A stretch of 64,000 nt of DNA from Arabidopsis thaliana (Eukaryota > Streptophyta > Magnoliopsida > Brassicales > Brassicaceae), in assembly GCF_000001735.4 (NCBI RefSeq), contig NC_003070.9:3658001-3722000 (forward strand), in the 5' to 3' direction. The first letter of the stretch is position 1; the number at the start of each line of letters is the position of its first letter. The translations under genes were made by a program, and so were the position numbers. Positions 9,531 through 21,224 of this stretch are shown here, piece by piece. The notes beneath the pieces are model-generated. The model searched no databases. It was not told the origin of the DNA and saw only the letters and a program-made list of their open reading frames with translations.

Positions 9531-11821
9531 TCACTTCTCCCCTGGTATATTCCCAAGCAATAGGATGAATGCTTCCAGCAGGGTCTTCCTTTCACTCCTC
9601 TCGTATTCAGCCTTTGTTGCGTTCATACCGGTTTCTGCAGTGGAGAGATCATCTTCTTCTTCAGTCTCTTCCTCCATGTCAGCTACGTATAGGTACCTGC
9701 AATTTCAAACCAGTATATATACATCAGAAAAATGTGTAACTAGCAGCAGAGAAGATCAGATATACAAAGTTCAAACATGTTAGTACAAAACAGACAAGAT
9801 CTTAGTGTGGAACTTAAAACAGGCCACATAAGCACCCGATTGATAAAGGGCAAGTACAGAAAGATTGATACCATACCTCATTGGTTTTTCCGATGGAGGC
9901 CAAAAGAGGCAAATCAGTACCAACATTGCATAAGAAAGGATGTACCAAAGTGTTGGAACAATCCACTTCACTTTCCAAAACTGACTCAAGGAGCTGTAGA
10001 GATATACCTGATTCAGAAAACAATTTCAGTCACACAATCATATGACTTTTTTCAAGTGATTCCCCAGAGTTATCACTAGACTGTTGAGATGTTACCTCCA
10101 CATAAATCCAGGCAAAACTGAGCACAACCATGATTACAAGCACAGTTGCAAACATCTTGTAGAGCTGCAGCTTAGTAATGTTCCTCTTATTCAGCTACAT
10201 AAGAAAAATATGGGATTAGCAGGGATGAATAATCTAAGAAGAAATGGATCTTTATAAATGGCTTTTCTGCAACTTTCAACAATTAACAAGAAAGATATAT
10301 TTACAAGTGATATGTTAGAAACATGTAGCAATCAGTGTGCCTAACCTGTTATATCAATAATCAAAAGAAAAGGAGGATTGTATGTTTCTCTTACCTTGAG
10401 CTTCTTAAGCGTTTTCGACAAGGATCTGAAAATCCACTGGATAAAGCAAGTTTCCAGTATAGCCCAAGAGAGCATTAAGTAATTCATTCCATTTTCAGAG
10501 ATGTTCCCAAATTGCATAGCCAACCCGAGGGATTCACTTATAACAAAGCATAAGACACCAATAAGAAGCATCTTCAATGTTATGCCACCTAGGGTAGGTC
10601 TCACTATCCCAAACCCTGAAGATATGACCAACAGTAGAAGCCGGGAGAGTGCCTTCCTCATGGAAGAAAGGGTTATTGCCCATACTGTAACCTCCATAGG
10701 ACTTGTACCAGCTGAGTCGAGATAAACGAAGTCAAGGTAGAGGAAGGCCAATTCACCCATGGTAAATGCAATTACAAAGTTGATATGACTATGCAACTGG
10801 ATTCCATCTTTCCAATACTGAGCAACTTGTGGAAACCAAACTAGGCCAAGAACCACGTAAGCCAAAAGCATGGAGGCGTAGAACTTCTTCAAAGGAGCTT
10901 TCTCTCCCTGTAAATAGCCACCTCTGTTCTTCCAAACTGTTCTTCCTCTGATTGTTGCGCCATCCAATTCCGGATCACATGTCATGAAGTAAACAGTGTA
11001 CAATCCAGTTTTCTTGATAATGACAGCTTCCGGAGACATCTTCACTTCTTCCTCACCCCTTTTGAAAAAAGTGGGAATCCGCTTAGGCCATTCAGGATCA
11101 TTAGGATCTGCACTAATCATAACCTCTCCAAGATTGCAGGAACCAGCATCCGCAAGTTTTGGCGTACAGCACATGTCCTCAGATTTGAAAAAAGATCCAC
11201 CAACTCTATCTCGCTGCTTCACCTCAAACAGTATCGCTTCCACCAAGCCTGCAGCTGCCAGAGTAGAATTCTGCTTGCTAGCAGATTCCTTGGTTCTTAC
11301 GAAAGTGATATCATCAAACCTACAAAAACATAAAAGATGAACATCCATAAGAAACCAAAAATCCCCATAGAAATGCAAATAGTAAAATCCAATAAGAAAC
11401 AGTAATACAAATCTATAAGCTCATATACATATATCTCTTAAAATTTCCTTGGAAACTTTACACCAAAGTGCTAAATCCAGTACCTAAGAAGCGGTAAAAC
11501 CCAAATCTACAAGCTCACACTATAAAATCGCACATAAAACCCTAACTCAGTAGGAAATGAACAGAGTCAGAAGAGAAAACGAAATGCGTACCTGATGAAG
11601 GAGTTTCCCTTGAGCAGAGGTGTATCAGAAGAAGCATGATGAACATCCAGAAACTCAGAACCATAGATTCCTTCAGAACCACCAACGAAGTAGCGAGCAT
11701 TGGCGATTTTGGTGAAGCCTCCGCTGTTGTTGTAGTCGTGAATCGAGCCGTCAGCTGCGTGAATCAAATTCCCAAGTAAGCAAAACGAAATCACCAAAAA
11801 CCCTAGAAACAGATTCGTCAT
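9531..11821 (-). CDS. Lung seven-transmembrane receptor / GOST-family protein
   Basis: This is a 516-residue membrane protein. Coding exons (minus): 11821-11592, 11319-10395, 10194-10096, 10007-9877, 9696-9531 (1551 nt). A signal peptide (about 1-22, FLGFLVISFCLLGNLIHA) leads into a lumenal domain with a CCTPKLADAGSC cysteine cluster. Seven spans follow from about residue 190 (FYASMLLAYVVLGLVWF onward). The tail is short and acidic (DMEEETEEEDDLSS). The architecture is that of the GOLD-domain seven-transmembrane (GOST/LUSTR) family, whose members sit in the Golgi/endomembrane system and have been listed as plant GPCR candidates (family knowledge). A receptor role is unproven. The locus matches At1g10980 by position. 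Confidence 0.9.
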
Positions 11822-11899
11822 TTTTGAGAAACTTTGCTCACTCGCTTCTTTTTCTTCTCTCTCTGTCTATCTCACTGTCACGCAGACCCCTTTTTGGAG

Positions 11900-12052
11900 T
11901 ATATAAAACATAAAAGCACCATGTTTATTGTTTTTCATGACTAATCTCCGTACTGTTACTTTCCGTACACGTACAACCTCTCGTCTCCGAGCTATGCACA
12001 AACACGGACCAACGGCTAGTTTGTTGTTCAATGAGTCAGGCCCATTGGGCCC
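11900..12052 (-). promoter_or_regulatory. Promoter of the seven-transmembrane gene: TATA box and paired site II element
   Basis: On the minus strand TTTTATATA (11908-11900) lies about 80 bp upstream of the ATG at 11821. Further upstream, GGCCCATTGGGCC (12039-12051) is a palindromic pair of site II (TGGGCC) elements, common in constitutively expressed and cell-growth-associated Arabidopsis genes. The functional reading is inferred from motifs only. Confidence 0.55.
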
Positions 12053-12512
12053 AAAACTTTATTTAGTTTGCTAGAAAATAAAATCAAGTCTAGAAATCCA
12101 CAACACCCATTGTTTGGCTAAAAGAAGATTTGCTCTCAGCACAAAACTTAATAACACAAACGAATGCGATGAAACTTGAAATTTTACTCCATTCATCAAT
12201 TCACTCAAGTTTACAAAAGGTTAAGTAGACGTTTTAACGCATCTATGGTTCATAAATTAGATAAATAAAAATGATTTAGTAAACTGAAATGACGCCCTGA
12301 TTCGGATATATATATATAAGATTACAACATTACATTATCCTCTCTTTCCTTTTTGATAATAAAATAACTGAAATCAACCAATTATAATCTTCTTCTTCTT
12401 CTTACGACATATATTATAGTCTAAAGATGCCGGTGCACACAAGATAAAGAGAAGAAAAATGGTGGATGAGGTAAATTCATAATCAAAAGTTGTTTAAAAA
12501 AGTACTCTACTC
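12053..12512. other. Intergenic spacer with TA microsatellite
   Basis: AT-rich spacer between two minus-strand genes, with a short (TA)n tract near 12309-12320 and a CTT run near 12390-12404. The distal part is likely the 3' UTR of the small membrane-protein gene. No coding gene is seen. Confidence 0.45.
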
Positions 12513-13091
12513 TTAATCGGAATCGCTGTCCTTGTCGTGTCCTCCTAAGTCGAACTCTTGTCCCGCATAGTATTGATTTGTTAATCCACGGTCTCCATCT
12601 GGCGGACAACATTGAACCAGAAGCTGGGGTATGTCGGTTTCACTGGACACCACAATAGTACTAAACTGTTGAGACTGTTGAGCGTATAGCGGTGGCGGGC
12701 CTAGCAGCGCAGGTGTCAAGTCAGGTTCATTGGACGCCACAAGACTGTACTGTTGAGATTCTTGAGCGTATAGCCGTGGCTGACCTAGCGGCGGCGCAGG
12801 TGTTAAGTTAGGTTTAGTGGACGCCACAGGACCACATTCTCGAGCCTTTGGAAGCGCGGATGGTGGCGGCGAGTTAGTTTTGGTGGAGCCCTTTCTATAG
12901 CCTATATATGGATTATTCAAAAGATAAACAGAAGCAAGGAAATCTATGTTACACCAAAAGTAAGATAAAAGGAACTCACGTCGTATGATCCAAATAACCA
13001 GAAATGTTGCTCCGGCTATGAAACCTGGCATCACTAAAACCGGCATCTTCTCGTCTTTTTTTTTACCATGTTTCATTTCTCTGTTATTCAT
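12513..13091 (-). CDS. Small single-pass membrane protein with Pro-rich internal repeats (unknown function)
   Basis: This is a two-exon gene (minus 13091-12980 and 12901-12513) for 166 residues. I do not recognise a functional family. A lysine-rich N-terminus (MKHGKKKDEKM) precedes one hydrophobic span (MPVLVMPGFIAGATFLVIWI) and a basic stop-transfer (RRYRKG). The rest is a Pro/Gln-rich soluble tail built from two imperfect repeats of about 28 residues. Unit 1 begins PVASTKPNLTPAPP and unit 2 begins LVASNEPDLTPALL, each ending in LYAQ(E/Q)SQQ(Y/F)S. A decayed third start (VVSSETDIPQLL) follows. The C-terminus is acidic (GGHDKDSDSD). The intron is 78 nt with a GTGAGT donor. The positional match is At1g10990, an uncharacterised protein. 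Confidence 0.8.
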   Translation of the reverse strand: MNNREMKHGKKKDEKMPVLVMPGFIAGATFLVIWIIRREFLLSYFWCNIDFLASVYLLNNPYIGYRKGSTKTNSPPPSALPKARECGPVASTKPNLTPAPPLGQPRLYAQESQQYSLVASNEPDLTPALLGPPPLYAQQSQQFSTIVVSSETDIPQLLVQCCPPDGDRGLTNQYYAGQEFDLGGHDKDSDSD

Positions 13092-13934
13092 TTTTGACTT
13101 GATCTTTTGGGGATCGCCAGACCAGATCTAGTGATGGATGATTCTATAGAAACTGTATAGTGCAAGTTTAATTTTATCATTTGAATGAAAAGAAGAAGAA
13201 AAAAACAATTGTTTATGACATGTGTGTGACAACTGGCAAGTCTTATTTAAAAGTCAATACCAACGGCGGTAATAATTGATACCTGGTTACTTAAATCCTT
13301 AGATTTTCTTAATGCCATAATTGACCGAGTCTATCAATGACATTGTTATCATAACTCAAATCAGATTTGATAACTTCTTAATTTCGTAGTTGACATAAAT
13401 TAACAATCACTATGATAAAATTTGATATTACTAACTTACTCTTTGTCCCAAAAAAAACAAAGTATCTTACTCAAAAACTATGTACAAAACTAGTTTTAAG
13501 ACCGAGTACAAAACTACTTTTAAGTTGTATTTACTAGAAATACAACTTAGTAATAATCGACAGGAAATTAATCAAATCCATCGGTAGGCGTGACTGCACA
13601 GAAGAAGGAAAATGCTGCAGAGGTAAATTCATAAATAATCAAATGACAGGTGACAAGTCTTTATCTCTGTTTTGAAATCAATATATGTATAGCTGCCATA
13701 ATTTGTGGTCTTTGTTTATACTGCCATAATCAAAAAGTTTCCTAATGCCATAATATCTCGTTCCAATCCATGCTATTATATTTTAAATTTACCTCTGAAC
13801 CAACAAAAGATGTACTTTGATCATTGAATACTTTTTTTTACTGGACCAACAAAAGATTTACTTTGTTAATTGTTATTCTTGTATGGATGTCAAGTAATTA
13901 CAACTGAACCAAGCTTCTAAAAGCAGAAACAAGA
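13092..13934. other. Intergenic region between the small membrane-protein gene and MLO4
   Basis: 843 bp of AT-rich DNA. Short imperfect repeats occur (GTACAAAACTA-type words near 13490 and 13507; TGCCATAAT words near 13312, 13693, 13722 and 13752), but no reading frame or RNA gene that I can support. Confidence 0.45.
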
Positions 13935-16900
13935 TCAAGTCCTCCTAAACAACTCAAGAAGTGTTTCTCCAGCATCACCGTTATTCTCATCACTCCCACT
14001 TCCTCTCCCTCCATTATCTTCTTCACCTTCAATCTCAATCTCAATCTCATCGTTTAAAGGCGGTATCGAACCGATGTTATTGTATGTTTCAGACAGATAT
14101 TCTTCCACCCTCGACGTGTATCCATCTTGAGGACTGCTGGATGAAGCTGCTGCTCCGAATATAGACTCTGCTTGGTCTATGGAGTTTATGGTAATCTGAT
14201 TCAGTGAAGTCATCGATGAGCTCCTAGACAATGTCCCCACTGTCATCTCGTCTCTCTCGTCTATTGTTGCTGTGTCAAGGGAACACACTGATCTCGTGTG
14301 CTTAGACCTCTCTTTCACTCTCTTGCACCAACTGTGAAGTGAGTCTCTTACGCTCTCTGCTATCACAGCTTTCTTATGCCGAGATCCCATCTGTTCAGAT
14401 TCAGGTGAAACCATAGAGTTTTTATGAACGATGTTTAGTCACAGACTTGGATAGGCTTAAGATTGTGGAATTGTAGATATATGAAAGGTTTTGACGAACC
14501 TGAGTAACGATTACATTGAGAGGCACAGTGCCATAACTACACCAGAACTGAACGAGAACCCTGCATTCACCAGAAAGAAAAAAAAAATCTTAAGAGACAG
14601 TGTGTTGCTGCGAATTGTTGTGTATTTGAAACGCACCCAGAAATTAGCCGGCTTGATATCATCACATGGTTCTTCATGAAGCAAGATCTTTCCTTGATTC
14701 CCCACTGATACATGAAATTGATGATCTTCTCAAAAACTGAAAAACTTTGCATAGCTGATTTAAGTATTGATGCATTTTATAAGGTGGCCTTACCAAGAAC
14801 CAGATGAATGTTGCCATTTCAAATGCATTCTGCATTAGCAGGAAATATATAAGGATCATCTGTGTGAATAGAGTAATATCATGGCTTGAAGAATTGAGAA
14901 AGGAAAAGTCTTTTTGCTTACCTGAAAAATGATAAATTGTATCAACCGTAGCAGAATTTCTGGTTTCCCAAACCAGAAGAGCCCATCACGTGGTTTGACT
15001 TGAGCCCCATTAGATGTGCCTGTCTGCTGCTCCTTAACCTCGAGAGCAAGCTTGGAGACAACATGCTCAAGTTTGGTTCCAACCAACATGACAAGCTTAG
15101 ACAACAAAACAGATACAAACACATGCTCTGAGTGTTAGTACTGCCTTATGAATTTCAAGCTTTTTACTTAATCTTGCTTTTACTTACAATGGCAGGAACG
15201 AATGATATCCAAAAGTACATATTCAGGCCTGCAAGGAAATCACTGAATTAGTAAAGACAAAGCTTTAATGTGGAGATAGAAATGGAATGTAGTTTGTATT
15301 TATTGAACCGATAAGTTACCATGAACATTTATGCAGATGCATACTATAGCGTAAACCCAAAGTGGCCAGCTGTTGATTCATCAAGAAACATTCATCAGTC
15401 CCATTCTGTAACTCCCTTACGAAATCTTCTGAAAACAGTTGAATAAAGAGTCTTTGATAAGATCTCAATTCTCAGAAACGCATACCTAATTCCAACAATG
15501 CCATGAAACTCATCTTCCATCGTCCGTACCATATACATATGGAAGTTGTATGTAAATGGCAAATTATGTTTCTGAAATTTTAAAGTAATGAAGACCGGAT
15601 TCAGAAAACTAATCATGTCAGCTACCAGATTAGATGAGAATTCTTGAGAAATTACTAGAAAGTTATATTTTAAATTTGAAGGAAAGACTGAGAAACGAAA
15701 TAAAAAAGTTACTCACAGTGAGGAAACCTAACCGAAGTGCGAAGTAGTCAGACTTTCGTATGGAGCCTCTAAATTGCCGCAGGAAACAAAGCTGCAATGC
15801 AAACATATATTTTATTGCTGGACAAATGCCGTAAAAATAGCTTCTGGAGAAAAATATAACAGTGTTCTTAACTAGAGATATGAAATTTTTAAAAAATTAC
15901 AGCTTAAGGTAAAAGCATGGGGAGTTACCATCCAAATGAGAAAACGATTGTTACTCCAAGGATGAGAGGCATGATGGAAAACAAATGTAGACTGACGCTT
16001 CATCACCTTGGTCTTCTTTGCTGTTGAACAAAGTCAAGAAGACTAGGGTATATATGACTGGAAACTAAAGCATCCTAGGCATTAAGTATCTTTAACAATG
16101 AATCAGCTGTTTGTGATAAAGCTAAAATTACAGAGATACATCTCTTTTCCACACAGTTCATTTCAATCCTGTATAAGTGATTATACTAGGACAGAAAGGA
16201 ATTTTTCCTATATCAGTATTTATAAGTGATTATACTGGATTTGATCTGCTAGTCAAGATGAAGCGAAATTTGCAAATCTGCATAAAAGCCTCTCCACAGC
16301 TTAAGTGAGTTCATGAATGAACAACCTAAATACTTAACAGAATCCTAGTTTCATGCTGTTCTTAATCCTAAGATAACACAGTTCCTCATGTGCCCTCAAG
16401 ATGAGACCCATCAAAAACATACAAGCCTTAATTTGAAGGAGAGACAGAAAAGTCTTGTCATTTACCGTGGATATCTGATTCAGCCATTATGATCGCTTGG
16501 GCTTCCCATTTTCTCCAACTGTAAATCTGTGTTACGTGATAAAAAGACAACACTGTTTCAGATGGTATTGATATGTTCGTCTGCTTAATCTTACTAACAC
16601 TCTATGCACATAAATGATAATATCGAAGGTTTTCCCTCAATTTTCAGATTGAAGATAATTTCTATTTGACATATACTTAGGACCACTAATTATTTGATCA
16701 TGAGGTTCTCTACATCCTCTAGACATGAGGATAAAGTTGATTGCAAGTATAATACATCTCTTCCTTTCGGAGCAACATAGAAATACTTAAGAATACAAAT
16801 TTAACACTCATATGTAGATTTAGGAGCTAGGATGTGTACCTTGCTCATGGCTAAACCAATGGCAATGCCACTGTATAGAACATGAGTGATACCCAGGACG

Positions 16901-17909
16901 AATAAGAATCTTAGGAGTTGCTCGAGTCCCTCATACGACACAAATGGTTCACGGCCCTGGCATTGGATCCAACATCCAGTTCAGTAATATAATTAAAAGT
17001 CAAAAGGAAAATAGGCTCTTAAGTCGATAGAAAAAGTAAATATTTACATGACCACATTGATGAGAGGCTTCATGTATTCCATGATGAGGTAAGGAGCTCT
17101 GGTTTGTAGAAGAGGTGTGTTCCAGAAGAACTTTCTTATGGATTCCATAGTCCTCTTCAGAGCAAATGTAGAATTTACTATTGAAAAGGGAAGAGTTAAC
17201 ACAGATTTCTGAAATCCATCTCGCGCTTTGTGACAACAGAAGTGATATAAGTCCCAGCAACATCAACTCTACCAAGAAAGTTTAACAAGTCAAAATCAAA
17301 CGAAAAAGAAAGAAAGTATAAAGCACCACAACATCAGCACAGGTTTATTTGACATACCCTCTTTCATTTTCTCAAGTGAAGTAAAAAGTGCCTTTCTTCT
17401 AGTCTTCTTTAACCACTGAAAACAAAACAGAACATGAAATTAGCTCCTCATATATATCTAACATGAAAGACACATCCTGTAATAATGACTTCTCTTAGAG
17501 TGAAAACATCAACACTACTTCTACTGACATTTAGCAAGCATAAACACATATCTCCAAGAAGAAACATCTCGTCCATAAAAATTCTCACTTTCTAGCACCC
17601 ATTATTAGATAAAACATTTCCAGCTCATGAATCATGGAGAGCAAGAGTTAACCCAAGTGGCAAGTGTGCAGAAAAAAAAAAAAAATCATAATACGTTCTT
17701 CACACTCATTCTTTTGAGCTGAGCATTTCAACAAACATATAGTAGGCACACACACGAAGAAAAAATACAAAACAAAAACACACCTTTCCAAATCTGTAAA
17801 TGGCGCGTTCAACGAGAAAGCAAACAAAGACCAAAACAGTAACAACCGAAGCAACAGAGTAAGTCGGCGTCTCTGCAAGAGACCTTCCTTCTTTCATCAT
17901 ATGCTCCAT
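13935..17909 (-). CDS. MLO4: MLO-family seven-transmembrane protein 4
   Basis: This is a 573-residue MLO protein encoded by 15 exons (minus): 17909-17784, 17415-17358, 17268-17048, 16956-16840, 16526-16466, 16020-15929, 15791-15717, 15571-15486, 15369-15320, 15228-15188, 15095-14922, 14829-14794, 14704-14637, 14560-14500, 14390-13935 (1722 nt). It opens with an extracellular N-terminus and TM1 ([20 protein letters not shown]). The first extracellular loop is Cys-rich, and VGISWPLWVY and GTKLEHVV are family signatures. The last exon holds the cytosolic tail. Its first 30 residues ([20 protein letters not shown]) form the amphipathic calmodulin-binding helix, followed by a Ser-rich and acidic end. 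MLO proteins are calmodulin-regulated calcium channels; MLO4 and MLO11 control root thigmomorphogenesis (established). I chose the MEHMM start; an in-frame ATG lies 14 codons upstream. Confidence 0.95.
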
Positions 17910-18606
17910 CTCCGGCGAGGAACTTTTCTCCCGAGAAAAATGGAGAATCAATCTGCATCTGTGATTAAGAAAGTTTAGCTTTTTCCTCCATTTAATTTTC
18001 TACAATAAAATATACTAGTCAAAGAGAAGAAAAAAGCTCATGGAATGCTGTACCAAGTAGAAACCAAAGCACATGGTTGCTTCCTCGTCTTCTCCAACGG
18101 TCTTCTCTCTTCTCTTTCTTTATTCAATTGCTTCTTTCATTTATTGCAGCATTCATGTGCTTCCCCCTAAATGTCGTTAAAGAACCTAAATTTAATAATG
18201 CAATTTAATAGCCGGACTTTACCGACCGGTACAACCATTAGTCGATAATAACAAAGCCGGGTTGATGATATCTCAATCGGTTTACGTATCATTGAAATTA
18301 GGAGAGAGATTCAATCACTGTCCGAATTAAATGAACAATAATCAGATACAAAAACCAAAATTACGCCATTTCATACAATTTTTGTAAACCGAATTTATAG
18401 CAGCAATCTACTAATCATAATCTAGCAGCAACAACTCAACCGATTTTACTGATAAATGGCGGTTAATATTAGAAGTTTACGAGTACATCAAAGCTTTGAC
18501 TAATGATACTAGGATTTGGCAATTTGTGGTGGACCGGTCACTGTTTTGCCAGGAGAATAAATGAATATGATATAATAAATTAACACGTGTACAAATTCCC
18601 AACATT
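17910..18606. other. MLO4 leader/promoter and upstream spacer
   Basis: The MLO4 5' leader and promoter on the minus strand are followed by AT-rich DNA reaching the tRNA-Met gene. No further gene is visible. Confidence 0.45.
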
Positions 18607-18691
18607 GGGGTGGTGGCGCAGTTGGCTAGCGCGTAGGTCTCATAGCTATTGAGTGATCCTGAGGTCGAGAGTTCGAGCCTCTCTCACCCCA
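18607..18691 (+). tRNA. tRNA-Met (CAT), elongator type, with intron
   Basis: An 85-nt gene with acceptor arms GGGGTGG / TCACCCC, discriminator A, a D-arm TGGCGCAGTTGGCTAGCGC, and a T-arm with GTTCGAGCC. The anticodon CAT is at 18641-18643. An 11-nt intron (GCTATTGAGTG, 18645-18655) interrupts the anticodon loop at the canonical position, as in plant elongator tRNA-Met genes. A TTTTT Pol III terminator follows at 18698-18702. Confidence 0.95.
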
Positions 18692-18967
18692 TTTCCCTTT
18701 TTCTCTGTAATTTTCAATTCCCAAAATAAAGAAGCTTTCGTTTCTCTCTCGCATTGACCCTTCTTCTCCAGTTTTATGTTTTGCCTCTCTCCCACTTCTG
18801 TAAATAATCTTCTCACATCCCCGCACGATTATTCTCTAGCCGATCAACGAACACAGAGACGCTAATGTATTTGACTCGATTCGAATCATTAGTCCTCTAA
18901 TCACACCGATTGATTTCCACCCACAGATTTCTTGTCTGAAATTTAGGGTTAGCGAAGGTTTGGATCA

Positions 18968-20350
18968 ATGATGCAAGGTGAAGTACAATTGCAGCCACCG
19001 GATTCACAGAAACTAAGTGATTCCGCTCCTTTGTTAGGAGATCACACCAATTCTTCTTCGGCGTCTCCTTCTGCTGCGTCTGTGGTGGCAGGAAATAGCG
19101 ATGAGATAAAGGCTGAAGAAGATTTAGAGAACGATGCTTCTTCAGCTCCTTGTTGTCGTATTTGTTTGGAGGACGATAGTGAATTGTTAGGCGATGAATT
19201 GATTTCACCTTGTATGTGTAAAGGCACTCAACAATTCGTGCATCGCTCATGTCTCGATCATTGGCGATCGGTTAAAGAAGGTTTTGCTTTCTCTCACTGT
19301 ACTACTTGCAAAGCACAGTTTCATCTGAGAGTCGAACCCTTTGAGGATAACAATTCGTGGCGTAGAAAAGCTAAATTCAGACTCTTTGTCGCAAGAGATG
19401 TGCTTTTGGTTTTCTTAGCTGTGCAGACTGTGAGTATCTCTCTCTCTCAGCTTCTCTTCATAGTTTTCGTGAGGATTATAAAGCATTTATTAAGAGATTC
19501 TGAGGATAAATTTTATATGATGTCATAATCTGGCTCACAAAGTGAACTAGATTCGAATCTTGACCTGGTTACTGCGTACACATGGTGGGTGCTTGAAATT
19601 GACAATGGAAGTTGATGACTATCAAATTGTTCATTTTGCTCACTGTGACTTGCCATTTTTGAAGCTTGTTTTTCATAGAGATTGTCTGAATCTTTTTGAC
19701 GTCTGATAATAAGAAGATTGTTGAAACTCTAGGTTATCGCTGTGATGGCCGGATTCGCATATATGATGGACAAAGACGGAGAGTTTCGCAACTCTTTCAA
19801 CGATGATTGGGATCGTATTTTGTCGAAACATCCCATCCCGTTTTATTACTGCATTGGTATTTACTGAATCTTTCATCTCCCTTTTATTGCGTAACTAGTA
19901 TACCTTTCAAATACCACGGATCTAGAAGCCTTACACGCGTTTGAACATTTGGTGTGTCATGAATTCTTAGGGGTTATATCCTTCTTTGTGCTGACTGGAT
20001 TTCTTGGAATCATTCTACATTGCTCTGCTCTCAACGGTAATGACCCGAGGATGGCTGGATGCCAGAACTGCTGTTATGGATGGGGTGTCTTGGATTGTTT
20101 CCCTGCTTCAATGGAAGCTTGTTTCGCTCTTGTTGTTGTTTTTGTCGTCATCTTTGCCATTCTTGGTTTAGCGTATGGGTTTCTTGCTGCAACTATGGCT
20201 ATCCAAAGGATATGGCAGAGACATTACCATATTCTCACCAAGCGAGAGCTCACAAAGGAGTACATTGTGGAGGATCTTCACGGAAGTTACACTCCCCCGA
20301 AGCTGGATGCAGAGCACGAAGGAAGACTGAAAATGCTGAAACTTCTGTGA
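18968..20350 (+). CDS. RING-CH (MARCH-type) membrane E3 ubiquitin ligase candidate
   Basis: A 321-residue protein from three exons: 18968-19429, 19733-19856, 19971-20350 (966 nt). The N-terminus is Ser/Ala-rich. A RINGv/C4HC3 domain spans about residues 61-120: CRIC (63-66), CMC (82-84), His92, Cys95, then CTTC (111-114), with the HRSCLDHWR helix typical of MARCH ligases. Membrane spans follow: one about 138-165 split by intron 1, one opening exon 3 (SFFVLTGFLGIILHCSAL), and one near the end (ALVVVFVVIFAILGLAYGF). The C-terminus is basic and ends GRLKMLKLL. Plant RING-CH proteins are predicted to ubiquitinate membrane cargo (family knowledge); the substrate is unknown. ATGs at 18968 and 18971 are adjacent, and I use the first. 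The gene lies between two tRNA genes. The positional match is At1g11020. Confidence 0.9.
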
Positions 20351-20774
20351 CCGTGTTTTTTAACTGTCAAATAAAGGTTGTAAGGAGTTTCGGGCACATG
20401 AGAGAGACGAGTTCATACGTATATGTTCACAGAGTGTCTTTCTTTTCTTTATCATGCGATGAAAAGTACCTAATGGATATTTTGTCTTATATATATTTAT
20501 TATAATTATGGTATGAGGTGATGCAATGCTACTGGTTTTTCAGTGACTATTAAAGATATTGAGACCCAAATCTACAAACAGAGTCTATATACCGACTGAT
20601 GTTTCAGTTATCACACAAAAAGCTCTCACCAGAGAAAAGGGATATTAGTGTAAAAGTGTTCCTTTTTGAGTTACAGTTTCTGAAAGCAGTGAGATGATAA
20701 CGGAGAGCATAGGTACGTCGTTGCAGCTTAAATTTCCTACAAACCCCCGAAAACCTAAAAATATAACAAAAATA

Positions 20775-20848
20775 CGACCACAGTGGGAGTCGAACCCACG
20801 ACCTTCTGATCCGAAGTCAGACGCGCTAATCCACTGCGCTATGCGGTC
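20775..20848 (-). tRNA. tRNA-Arg (TCG)
   Basis: A 74-nt minus-strand gene without intron. Acceptor GACCGCA pairs with TGTGGTC (one G-U), discriminator G. The D-arm carries TAGCGCAGTGGATTAGCG, the anticodon loop is CTTCGGA with anticodon TCG, and the T-arm carries GGTTCGACTCC (B box). A TTTTT tract follows immediately downstream on the minus strand (20772-20768). Confidence 0.95.
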
Positions 20849-21224
20849 ATTTAGTATGCTAGTGCAGATTATAGTATATAATATCATCGTTTTCTTTTGG
20901 ATTCACTCCAAAGAACTCGTAAAAGTCGTAAGCATTACTAAAGCTAAGTTGATTGTCAATTTTTTCAGATAGTTATCTTTGTCGATATACTGATCAATGT
21001 TAACTACAAGAAGACAATTGTATCATTCACAGCAAGAAAGAATCATAGAAAAAACAGCTCAATCTAAGAAAACAAAATGTATATATAAAGGAAAATATAT
21101 AAAAATAAGCCTAATGTCAACGAATCACAACTTTAACGCATCAAGCCCACTCGACTAGTAGGAAACATATATACAATGAAGGAAGTGAAAGGCATGAAGA
21201 AACACATATGCATATTATAAACCT
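20849..21224. other. Spacer: tRNA-Arg upstream region and DnaJ-like gene 3' UTR
   Basis: 376 bp of AT-rich DNA. The distal part is presumably the 3' UTR of the minus-strand DnaJ-C gene. Nothing else is recognised. Confidence 0.45.
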
